NCBI GenBank assembly: GCA_008125075.1
Contig: VLTH01000001.1
Span: 166,881-230,880 of the forward strand
Direction: 5' to 3'
Length of the DNA stretch: 64,000 nt
Origin: Acetivibrio alkalicellulosi
GTDB taxonomy: Bacteria; Bacillota; Clostridia; Acetivibrionales; Acetivibrionaceae
Shown here: positions 1 to 8,406 of the stretch, piece after piece
Layout of the letters: the number at the start of each line of letters is the position of its first letter
How positions within the stretch are numbered: position 1 is the first letter of the stretch
Notes under the pieces: generated by a model
What the model saw: the letters and a program-made list of their open reading frames with translations, nothing else
Told to the model about the DNA's origin: nothing
Database searches by the model: none
Position numbers and translations under genes: made by a program

Positions 1-1
1 C

Positions 2-649
2 TCCTTTGGCGGACTGGTTGCATATGAGGTTGCCAGAAGATTACATTTGGAAGGTGGGAAAATTGGCCAGCTGTTTATCTTTGACACATTACCTAGCACA
101 CAGGAAGCACTAGATATGTTCTATCCTTATTATGGAGGAAATGATAATCTTGTTACCATCATGATGGCAAATGAATTTGCAGGAGCAAGAAATGTGGGAA
201 AACCTCTTATATTTGAAAAGGATATTGAAGACATTCCAGTACCACTAAGGGTAGGCCATGTGGTACGGCTGGCAAAGGAAAGAGGAAGAAAAATACCAAT
301 GTCAGAGGATGATATGTATGGTTATATTAATGCATGTATTCGGATTTCTGGTCATTTAACGGAGCTTACGTATAGCCAGTACAGGCCAGAGTATTATTTC
401 GGATCCCCAGTAACTTATTTTAAGGCAAGATGCTTTGTCAGTGGGGATAATGTAATTTATCCAATTAATGAAGATCAAGATCCATTTGTAGGATACGATT
501 ATGTTGGTGAGTGGGCTCAAATATGTAAATCAGGATTTAATATTGTGGATGTCTCTATCAGTGATCATCTTAATCTGGTACAACAGCCAGCGTTGAAAAT
601 AACAGGAAATACTATTCGAGATGTAATTGACACGCTCAGTGAATCTTAG
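2..649 (+). CDS. Thioesterase domain, C-terminal part of a polyketide/peptide synthase or type II thioesterase (5' end outside window)
   Basis: The open frame runs in from the left edge. Its first residues read SFGGLVAYEVARRL, the nucleophile elbow of an alpha/beta-hydrolase thioesterase of the kind that ends NRPS and PKS assembly lines (GxSxGG; Ser at 2-4). The catalytic His is probably in SDHLNLVQQPAL (His codon 566-568), about 190 residues later. Such domains hydrolyse or cyclise the finished chain off the carrier protein. The stop lies 17 bases before the polyketide synthase start, so the two genes are very likely co-transcribed. The window cannot show whether this is a stand-alone thioesterase or the tail of a larger synthase. 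Confidence 0.85.
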   Translation, partial: SFGGLVAYEVARRLHLEGGKIGQLFIFDTLPSTQEALDMFYPYYGGNDNLVTIMMANEFAGARNVGKPLIFEKDIEDIPVPLRVGHVVRLAKERGRKIPMSEDDMYGYINACIRISGHLTELTYSQYRPEYYFGSPVTYFKARCFVSGDNVIYPINEDQDPFVGYDYVGEWAQICKSGFNIVDVSISDHLNLVQQPALKITGNTIRDVIDTLSES

Positions 650-666
650 AAAAGAGGTGGATTAAA

Positions 667-3600
667 ATGGATGTAAAGAAGGAAGTAGCTGGCAGCAAAA
701 TAGCAGGTAGCAGCGATATTGCAATAGTAGGTATATCGTGCAGATTTCCTGATTCTAATAACTATGAAGAATTTTGGGATAATATAATAATGAATAGATC
801 AAGTATTATAGAAATTCCACCTGAAAGATGGAATTGGAAAGAATTTTGGGGAAATCAATATGAGGGCGGTAATAAAAGTGATGTGAAATGGGGTTCCTTT
901 ATAAAAGATGTTGATAAATTTGATGCTGATTTTTTTGAGATTTCATTTCAGGAAGCAGATTCCATGGATCCTCAGCAGAGAATAATGCTGGAACTGGCTT
1001 GGGAATGCTTTGAAGATGCGGGGATTCGTCCATCTTCTGTTTCTGGAGAATCAGTTGGAGTTTATATAGGAGCATTTAATCATGATTATAAGGAACTGTA
1101 TGAAAAAGGAACACATGTACTGGACTCTTATTATGTAATCGGAACGGCATTAACAGCACTTACAAACCGGATATCCTACTTTTTTAATTTGAAGGGTCCA
1201 AGTATACCAATAGATACTGCCTGCTCTAGTTCCCTATATGCGGTTCATCTGGCTGTTCAGGCTATCAACAATGGAGAATGTAAAATAGCATTGGCAGGAG
1301 GAATCAGTTTGTTGCTAACTCCTTCCAGGCTGATTTCCTTTTCCAAAACAGGAGTGTTATCTCCAACAGGAGAATGCAGATCCTTCGATGATGATGCAGA
1401 TGGATATGTCCGAGGAGAAGGGGCTGGAATTCTGATACTGAAAAAATTAGAGGATGCACAAAAAGATGATGATCACATCTATGGCATTATTAAGGGAACA
1501 GCAATAAATCATAATGGAAAAGGCAAGAAAATTACCTATCCCAATCCAGAAGCACAGGCAGAAGTAATCAAACAGGCATTAAAAAAAGCAGAGCTCACTA
1601 CAGATAAAATCAATTATATAGAAGCACAAGGAACTGGAACTCCTAAGGGAGACCTGCTGGAGATAAAAGGATTTGTTAAGGCTTTTCAAAATGAAAATGC
1701 TCAGCACCAAGAACATTTGAAAAATTATTGTGGAATTGGAACGGTAAAGACCAATATAGGACATACAGAATCGGCAGCTGGTGTAGCAGCAATTATCAAG
1801 GTGCTTATGGCTTTGAAATACAGACAACTCCCAGGGCTTCAGAACTTTAAGAGAATCAATCAAAATATTTCACTGGACAATACGCCATTTTATCTGGTGG
1901 ATGCCTTAAAGGAATGGTTACCAGTTATGAAAAACAGCCAGTATCTGCCAAGAAGAGCTGGCATAAGCAACTTTGGTTTCGGCGGAACCAATGCCCATGT
2001 GGTACTGGAAGAGGCTCCAGAAAAGGAGAAAGTAGTCCACAGAAAATATCCATATTATTTAATATGCCTTTCAGCCAAAACAAATCAAGCATTGATGAGG
2101 AATATACGCCAGATCCAAACATGGCTAAAAACTAAGGGGAAGAGTAAAGATATTTTGGATATTAGTGCTAATCTTATAAATAACCGTGATCACCAAAGTC
2201 ACAGGGCTGCTTTTATAGTGAAAAACATCTATGAACTGATTCAGCTCCTTAATAATGTGCTTATGTCGGTGGAAGAAAGAGAAGCCTTCTTTCATGGAGA
2301 AGAAAAGGAGACGGACAACTCCAAACTGGAGTTAGGGAAAAAGATACTGAAGGATTTTTATGAGGATAAAATCAAAGATCAGGATGAGTACTATAAAGGT
2401 CTGGAGTTATTGGCAAAACTATACGTATCAGGAAATGAGCTTTGCTGGAACTTGCTTTTTTCGGATAATAATCCAGCACGAATCAATCTTCCAACCTATA
2501 GCTTTGAAAAGAATTGTTTCTGGTTTACCAATTCTACAACGGAAGACTCTAGTAACGTATTTTATATGGCTCTAAAAAATCGGCCCATACACCCATTTAT
2601 CCATAGAAATGTTTCTGATTTCAGCAGACAAAAGTTTTCTACCATATTCAATGGAAGTGAAAGATTCATTACGGGTCATTTGGTGGATGGAATTCAAATA
2701 TTACCAGAAATGATTTATCTGGAAATGGTGCGAGTAGCAGCAGCCGTATCAAGTGGATATAAAATCAATTCGAAGGTGCAGATGAAATTTCACCAAATAA
2801 AATGGTTTTTGAATGCCAAAATACAATCAGACAACACAGAGTTATACACTACATTAGTTCCACTGGAAAATGGACAGATACAGTTTGGGATATATAAAGA
2901 GAGTGTTTTGGAAAAAATGAAAGAAAATTGGTGTTGCACAGGACGTGCAGAAATTTTTACCGAAGAGTATGCAAAAAAAATTGACATTGATATAAAAAAA
3001 AGAGATTGCAAGCAAAAGGCTCTTTCGTCAAAGGATCTCTATGGTTTGCTGGAAAAAGCAAAAATTGTTTATGGAGTAACCAATAGGACGATTGAAGAAC
3101 TGTTTGTAAAAGAGAATAGAGCAGTGGCAAAATTAAGGGTGGATACTTCCCTTGTAGACGAGATGGATGATTTTATGCTCCATCCAGCAATTCTCAACGC
3201 AGGCGTACATGCTGCAAATGGACTGTTTCTACTGGAAGAACAGAAAAAGAATAAGAACCCTTATGGGATACAGGCCTGCTCACTAAAGGAAATGCAAGTA
3301 TATAAGTCATGTTGCGAGGTTATGTGGGTGTATGTAAAATGGAACAAGGAGGATGAGGAGCCTGGCAGTACGAAAAAGTTTGATCTAATTTTCTGCGACG
3401 AAAGTGGTAGTATCTGTGTCCAGTTAAAAAGCCTTTTATTTAAAAACTGTGCAGATGCTTCAATAGAATCTGCTAGTGCGAATAAAATGATTTCAGATGA
3501 TCTATTAAAAAAGAAAGGAATAGAGTTTATAAAAAATATAGTATCCCAGGTGACTCATGTATCTGCAAAAGAAATAGATCCTAATCAATATTTGGAGAAT

Positions 3601-6600
3601 TACGGAATTGACTCTTTATTGATTACTCGCTTAACAGGTACTTTAAAAAAGCATTTTGCAAATGTAAATGCAACAATGTTCTTTGAATGCCAGACCATTG
3701 ATGAATTAACGGAGTATTTTATTGAAAAGTACAGAGAGGAAATGATTGATCAAATAGGCAAGGAGAATTTATTCGATGCTAAGGAGAATAGAAGGGAAGA
3801 TCGGATTCTGTCTGATTTACTGAATTCATCAAATTTTCGGTATCATATGCCACAAAAAAAAATGAAGGATGAGAATACATCAAAAAGAACAGAGGGAATA
3901 GCCATTATTGGAATATCTGGACAGTATCCTCAGGCTGATAATCTTGATCAGCTTTGGAGTAACTTAAAAGAAGGAAGAAACTGTATTACAGAGATTCCAG
4001 AGGCTCGTTGGGACTGGAAGCAATATTATGATGAGCAAAAGGGTAAAAAGGGACGTATTTATACAAAGTGGGGTGGCTTTTTAGAGGATATTGATAAATT
4101 TGATCCTCTGTTTTTTAACATTTCTCCAATCGAGGCTGAAAAAATAGATCCTCAGGAACGTTTGTTTTTACAGTCGGCATATTCCTGTATTCAAGATGCA
4201 GGCTACACACCAGCTGCACTAAGCGATAGCAGAAAAATAGGAGTATTTGTAGGGGTTATGAATGGTTATTATCCATCTGGGGCAAGATTTTGGTCCATTG
4301 CAAACCGTGTATCTTATACCTTTAACTTTCGAGGACCAAGTGTGGCAGTAGATACAGCATGTGCATCTTCTATAACGGCAATTCATTTTGCATTAGAGAG
4401 CCTTTATAGTGGAAGTTGTCAATGTGCCATAGCAGGAGGCGTAAATTTGATTCAGTCACCAGAGCATTATATGAAGTATACAGAACTTACTATGCTTTCA
4501 CCTGGCAATTTATGCAAGGCATTTGGAGAAAATGCGGATGGGTTTGTGGATAGTGAGGGAATAGGTACTATTTTATTAAAACCCCTTCGTAACGCAGTTG
4601 CAGATGGTGATCACATATATGGCGTTATAATGGCAAGCGCAATAAATGCTGGTGGAAAAACAAATGGTTATACCGTACCCAATCCAAAGGCTCAGACAGA
4701 AATGATATTAGAGGCATTGGAAAGAGCTGGCATTCATTCAAGGCAAATAAGCTATGTGGAGGCACATGGAACAGGAACTGCTTTAGGGGACCCTATTGAA
4801 GTAACTGGGTTAACCAATGCATTTGAAAAGGATACAAAGGAAAAGCAATTTTGCTATCTTGGTTCTGTAAAATCTAATATTGGTCATTGTGAGAGTACGG
4901 CAGGAATTGCTGGTCTGACTAAAGTACTGCTTCAATTGCAGCATAAACAACTGGTTCCATCTATTAATTCCACTGTTCCAAACCCAAAGATTGATTTTGC
5001 TAATACTCCATTTAAAGTACCGCAGGAAATAACACAATGGGAAAGGACTAGAATAGGAGACAAAGAATTTCCAAGAACGGCGGCAATTTCGGGATTTGGT
5101 GCAGGGGGAGCAAATTCTCACATTATTATTCAGGAATACGAAATGACAGAAAAACAGGAAGCACAAGCTCAAAGAATGAATCAGGAAGTATTGATTATCC
5201 TGTCAGCCAAAAAGGAAAAACGATTAGAGGAGTATGTTAATAAATTGGTAATACAGTTGGAATCTGGAAAGTATTTAAACTGTAATCTTGTAAGTATTGC
5301 TTATACGCTTCAGACTGGACGAGAGGAAATGGATGAGAGATTAGGGTTTACCGTAAATTCAATTGACCAGTTAAGGGATAAGCTGAAAAAATATCTGGCT
5401 GGTGACAGGACGGATATTCTTTGTGGAAGGGTACAGAGGAACAATGATATGCTTATGGCATTTCAATCCGATGAGGAATTAAAAGAAGTTGTTGTAAAAT
5501 GGCTTAAGAAGAAAAAATATAATAAATTGTTGGAATTATGGGTGAGGGGTCTGTCAATTGACTGGAGTATCCTTTATGAGGATATAAAACCAAAGCGCAT
5601 CAGTCTTCCTGCCTATTCATTTGCAAAAGAGAAATATTGGATCAAGCTTGATGAGGAACCATTTCAAAAAGTGCAGACAGCAGAATCAGTGCTTCATTAT
5701 CTTTTAGACAAAAATGTATCTACGTTAAGTGGCATCAAGTATAGTAAAGTTTTTGATGAAAAAGCTTTCTATTTCAAAGATCATGTGGTGAAGGGCAGGA
5801 GGGTGTTTCCAGCAGCGGCATTTATTGAAATAGCATTTGCAGCATCTAATCTTGCACTTGGAAAAAAAGCGTACACAATCAAAAATATGAATTTTATACA
5901 ATTTTTTAATATTGATGGATCTTCAAAAGAACTGCAGATAACTTTACAAAAATCAAAGGAAAATGAAATTAAATTTAAAGCGATTTCCAAGAAGAATAAT
6001 CAAGAACAGTTATATGCTACGGGAACAGCAGTAAGTACAAATGAAATTTTTACAGAAGAAAAATTCAATATTAATAAACTAAAAATGAAAATAGAGAGTG
6101 GACAAGGTGTGAAAGTATATGAGAAAAAGGAGTTTTATGAAATTTGTCGGAACAATGAAATCGAGTATGGTAATTCATTTCAAGGAGTTGAGTTTTTTGT
6201 AGGAAATGATTCAGAGAGCCTGACAAAAATTGTATTACCAGAAGAAATGATTGCTATAAAGGAAGAATTTTATTTACATCCAGCACTTTTAGATGCAGCA
6301 TTTCAGGCGGCACTCGTACAGATTGTGGTTTGCAGTGAAAGTAGGAATACATTTGTTCCTTACTCAATCAAAGAGGTTGAAGTTTATCAGAGTATCCCAG
6401 AAAAGTGTAGTGCATATTGCATAAAAACTAATCAAGAAGGGAATGGTATAGCTTTCTTTCGAATATTCCTGATAGATGAAAATGGAAATGCGGTAATAAA
6501 ACTGGATGAGTTTGCTATGAAGGAAGTTGTAAATAAGAAACTAGATAAAGCTGAGAACTTAGACGAAGAGCAAGTTGCCAGATTATTAGATAAGTATCAG

Positions 6601-6645
6601 AAGGGTGAAATTGATATATCTTACTTGGAAGAGCAGCTATGGTAA
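667..6645 (+). CDS. trans-AT type modular polyketide synthase, KS-DH-ACP-KS-DH
   Basis: This 1992-residue protein has no acyltransferase domain, so extender units must be loaded in trans. Order: KS1 (about 17-455), DH1 (about 640-920), ACP (about 950-1020), KS2 (about 1070-1510), DH2 (about 1680-1960). KS1 has Cys186 and His366, but the usual HGTGT histidine is Gln321 (EAQGTGT). DH1 keeps His671 (HxxxGxxxxP), but its second catalytic residue is Asn844 (LHPAILNAG) instead of Asp. The ACP has Ser983 in GIDSLL. KS2 is intact (Cys1232, His1367, His1407), and so is DH2 (His1706, Asp1876). Known families: a KS without this His does not elongate (KS0), and DH-like enoyl isomerases carry Asp-to-Asn. 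I infer that module 1 is a non-elongating, possibly double-bond-shifting module. The protein ends after DH2 with no ACP or KR, in a short charged helix (LLDKYQKGEIDISYLEEQL) that may dock a partner. RBS GAGGTGG at 654-660. Confidence 0.93.
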   Translation: MDVKKEVAGSKIAGSSDIAIVGISCRFPDSNNYEEFWDNIIMNRSSIIEIPPERWNWKEFWGNQYEGGNKSDVKWGSFIKDVDKFDADFFEISFQEADSMDPQQRIMLELAWECFEDAGIRPSSVSGESVGVYIGAFNHDYKELYEKGTHVLDSYYVIGTALTALTNRISYFFNLKGPSIPIDTACSSSLYAVHLAVQAINNGECKIALAGGISLLLTPSRLISFSKTGVLSPTGECRSFDDDADGYVRGEGAGILILKKLEDAQKDDDHIYGIIKGTAINHNGKGKKITYPNPEAQAEVIKQALKKAELTTDKINYIEAQGTGTPKGDLLEIKGFVKAFQNENAQHQEHLKNYCGIGTVKTNIGHTESAAGVAAIIKVLMALKYRQLPGLQNFKRINQNISLDNTPFYLVDALKEWLPVMKNSQYLPRRAGISNFGFGGTNAHVVLEEAPEKEKVVHRKYPYYLICLSAKTNQALMRNIRQIQTWLKTKGKSKDILDISANLINNRDHQSHRAAFIVKNIYELIQLLNNVLMSVEEREAFFHGEEKETDNSKLELGKKILKDFYEDKIKDQDEYYKGLELLAKLYVSGNELCWNLLFSDNNPARINLPTYSFEKNCFWFTNSTTEDSSNVFYMALKNRPIHPFIHRNVSDFSRQKFSTIFNGSERFITGHLVDGIQILPEMIYLEMVRVAAAVSSGYKINSKVQMKFHQIKWFLNAKIQSDNTELYTTLVPLENGQIQFGIYKESVLEKMKENWCCTGRAEIFTEEYAKKIDIDIKKRDCKQKALSSKDLYGLLEKAKIVYGVTNRTIEELFVKENRAVAKLRVDTSLVDEMDDFMLHPAILNAGVHAANGLFLLEEQKKNKNPYGIQACSLKEMQVYKSCCEVMWVYVKWNKEDEEPGSTKKFDLIFCDESGSICVQLKSLLFKNCADASIESASANKMISDDLLKKKGIEFIKNIVSQVTHVSAKEIDPNQYLENYGIDSLLITRLTGTLKKHFANVNATMFFECQTIDELTEYFIEKYREEMIDQIGKENLFDAKENRREDRILSDLLNSSNFRYHMPQKKMKDENTSKRTEGIAIIGISGQYPQADNLDQLWSNLKEGRNCITEIPEARWDWKQYYDEQKGKKGRIYTKWGGFLEDIDKFDPLFFNISPIEAEKIDPQERLFLQSAYSCIQDAGYTPAALSDSRKIGVFVGVMNGYYPSGARFWSIANRVSYTFNFRGPSVAVDTACASSITAIHFALESLYSGSCQCAIAGGVNLIQSPEHYMKYTELTMLSPGNLCKAFGENADGFVDSEGIGTILLKPLRNAVADGDHIYGVIMASAINAGGKTNGYTVPNPKAQTEMILEALERAGIHSRQISYVEAHGTGTALGDPIEVTGLTNAFEKDTKEKQFCYLGSVKSNIGHCESTAGIAGLTKVLLQLQHKQLVPSINSTVPNPKIDFANTPFKVPQEITQWERTRIGDKEFPRTAAISGFGAGGANSHIIIQEYEMTEKQEAQAQRMNQEVLIILSAKKEKRLEEYVNKLVIQLESGKYLNCNLVSIAYTLQTGREEMDERLGFTVNSIDQLRDKLKKYLAGDRTDILCGRVQRNNDMLMAFQSDEELKEVVVKWLKKKKYNKLLELWVRGLSIDWSILYEDIKPKRISLPAYSFAKEKYWIKLDEEPFQKVQTAESVLHYLLDKNVSTLSGIKYSKVFDEKAFYFKDHVVKGRRVFPAAAFIEIAFAASNLALGKKAYTIKNMNFIQFFNIDGSSKELQITLQKSKENEIKFKAISKKNNQEQLYATGTAVSTNEIFTEEKFNINKLKMKIESGQGVKVYEKKEFYEICRNNEIEYGNSFQGVEFFVGNDSESLTKIVLPEEMIAIKEEFYLHPALLDAAFQAALVQIVVCSESRNTFVPYSIKEVEVYQSIPEKCSAYCIKTNQEGNGIAFFRIFLIDENGNAVIKLDEFAMKEVVNKKLDKAENLDEEQVARLLDKYQKGEIDISYLEEQLW

Positions 6646-6719
6646 AGCTGAAAACATGAATAATTAAGAATATTTCACATTTACAAAGTATTGTTTGATA
6701 CTTTTTCGGAAGTTTGAAA

Positions 6720-6776
6720 GTGAACTCGTTAAGCTAAACATTGGGACTTTATGTGGAGACTCTATTCCACATGAAG
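6720..6776 (+). repeat. Dispersed palindromic repeat, copy 1
   Basis: It begins GTGAACTCGTTAAGCTAAAC and contains a 10-bp hairpin (CTTTATGTGG / CCACATGAAG around AGACTCTATT). It aligns with the reverse complement of the copy at 35844-35906, with paired changes in the hairpin arms. It lies just after the polyketide synthase stop. Confidence 0.65.
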
Positions 6777-6847
6777 ATTGCTGTAATAAGAATATCACAT
6801 GATATGTAGTTGGTTCCAAAAGGCTTATAGTTATGGATAAGAAAAGC

Positions 6848-6960
6848 ACCTCCTTTTGTTAAAATTAAAATAAAGCGTGTTTATCCAACCGCATAAAAAA
6901 CAAAAGGAGGTATATCCAAAATGGATAGTAATACATTAGCACATACAAAGTGGAACTGAA
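6848..6960 (+). mobile_element. IS200/IS605-type transposase leader remnant (tnpA 5' end only)
   Basis: AACAAAAGGAGGT at 6899-6911 is the ribosome-binding site of a frame starting at 6921 that reads MDSNTLAHTKWN and then stops. This matches the usual start of IS200-family TnpA (MxxxxLAHTKWNCKYHIVF). The site is mirrored by ACCTCCTTTTGTT at 6848-6860, so the transcript can fold and hide it, a known device for holding IS200 transposase translation down. Everything after Asn12 is missing, so the element is dead. It marks a deletion or rearrangement at the edge of the polyketide cluster. Confidence 0.7.
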
Positions 6961-7025
6961 TTTCAAGTACTATATAGTATTTGAGTGTATAAATTATATC
7001 TGACACATCGTTTGTAAAACATCAT

Positions 7026-7656
7026 GCCCTTGTGGGATATCCAATAAAAGAATATGAATCATTGAAGAGGGCTTTATTAAAGAATCTTATATTAAGTCAT
7101 CAACATTGTTTTTATCAACCACATCAGTTCTTGTCCAAATCACTTGACTTTCAAGCTTTTTATTATCTACAAGATAATTGAAAAGATATACAATAGGATC
7201 ATGTCCCTGACCAAAAGAATCCTGACCAATAGAGGCATATATTATTCCCTCTTTTATTAACTCAAAAATTTCTTTATCGGAATCGAAACATACAATTTTT
7301 ATTTTTCCAACCATGTTTAGTTCTTTTATAGCTTTTGCTGCACCCTTTGAACCCAGGCCAATAATAAGTATACCTTGAATGTTTAGATTTTTACGTAACA
7401 AATCTTTAACTAAATTGTATGCTGTATCATCATCGTTACAACCTTCAACATCTGTAACCAGTTTTATACTTTTTTTGCTTTCTAGACGTTCTTTTATTTT
7501 TTGCGTCCGTGTCCTATAAATAGATATATCAACTCCCTTTAGAATTGCTACATTACCCCTTCCGTTTAGGGCTTTCAACATAAAATCAGCAGCCAAAGTT
7601 CCTGCTTCACTAATATTAGGTCCAAAGTAAGCTGTTTTTTTTGAAGGTACAGGTAT
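7026..7656 (-). pseudogene. Duplicated 3' fragment of the chemoreceptor gene (sugar-binding domain only)
   Basis: This stretch matches 11559-12189, at a constant offset of 4533 bases with no indels and only scattered base changes. It includes the stop and about 70 bases beyond it. It encodes only the end of the periplasmic-binding-protein-like domain of the 721-residue chemoreceptor; the longest frame from an ATG is 7596-7087, 169 residues (MAADFMLKALNGRGN). Similarity ends abruptly at 7656, where unrelated sequence follows. There is no signalling domain or membrane anchor and no clear RBS before the ATG, so a functional product is unlikely. Confidence 0.85.
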
Positions 7657-7713
7657 TCCTCTAAACTTAGCTTCTTAAACAATTGCTTTATAATATTCCC
7701 CTATTCTTTTTAC

Positions 7714-7851
7714 CTATGTCGATTCTAAATTGCGCAAGAAATTATTTACTGTATCATTTTGTGGAATTTCTTCTAATACCTCATATCCTAATACCTTTGC
7801 AATATTTTCAATGTGTTCACTCTTGTTAAATTGCTCTGTCATATTGTTCAT
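7714..7851 (-). pseudogene. Short orphan frame of 45 residues, likely gene fragment
   Basis: The frame reads from MNNMTEQFNKSEHIENIAKV to a stop at 7714-7716. The segment LGYEVLEEIPQND resembles the stretch near the C-terminus of MinD/CooC-type ATPases, but it is too short to assign. It sits between the duplicated chemoreceptor fragment and a TPR-like fragment, all on the minus strand, in what looks like an eroded region. No good Shine-Dalgarno site was seen. Confidence 0.3.
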
Positions 7852-7852
7852 G

Positions 7853-8053
7853 CTATAAATACAAAAAATATTTTTCAGTAGTATAGTAAAAAGTATTATG
7901 TCTGGATAATACCCTATATAACTCTTGCGGTATGGATCTTTTACTCTTTAAATTCTTAATACCACTTTCTACTTCATTTGAAATTTTAATAGCTTGCTCA
8001 TACTCTTTTATTGCCTTGTCTACATTTCCTTTATTAAAATAATAATTAGCCAT
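7853..8053 (-). pseudogene. TPR-like fragment, 66 residues
   Basis: The N-terminal half (MANYYFNKGNVDKAIKEYEQ and following) fits a single tetratricopeptide repeat (pattern NYYFNKGNVDKAIKEYEQAI). The rest shows no pattern. One TPR alone is not a stable domain. The frame lies in the degraded interval between the IS200 remnant and the secreted protein gene, so I read it as the remains of a longer TPR protein. Confidence 0.35.
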
Positions 8054-8406
8054 ATGTCTATAATAGTTAATTGATAAAATTATAATTGTTGATATATGTC
8101 GAAAAATAATGTCATTTATGGTATTGAACCCCCCCGAAAAATATGTTAACCTTAAAATCAGTAATTCAATACAAAGTCTAGTATAAATGTAAATAAGTCA
8201 ATTTTTTTTAGCAGAGTAATTCCATGCCCTAACTTAATTGGTTTGTTTAATAAAAGGTTCAAAATGCCGGCAAAAGTAATATTAAGAGCCTTTTGTAAAG
8301 TTTTTATAAAGGATTCTATAGAAAAAGTATACTCCTTTAATTCGCATTGTAAATAAAAAAGTTTATGTATTGAATGCAAAAAAATAAAAGAATGGAGAGT
8401 GTATTT
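8054..8406. other. Intergenic stretch without recognised gene
   Basis: AT-rich sequence with a C7 run at about 8128 and no convincing coding frame. A minus-strand frame at 8158-8379 has no recognisable domain and covers the leader of the next gene, so I treat it as chance. The only signal I would use is the RBS ATGGAGAG at 8392-8399, in front of the ATG at 8407. Confidence 0.4.

Noticed and set aside
1579..1863. Open frames on the other strand inside the polyketide synthase (for example 1579-1863, 4810-5172)
   Set aside because: They lie fully inside a gene with complete domain structure, have no RBS and encode no recognisable protein.
8158..8379. Minus-strand frame of 73 residues upstream of the secreted protein gene
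   Set aside because: No family, no good RBS, and it overlaps the leader of the gene at 8407.
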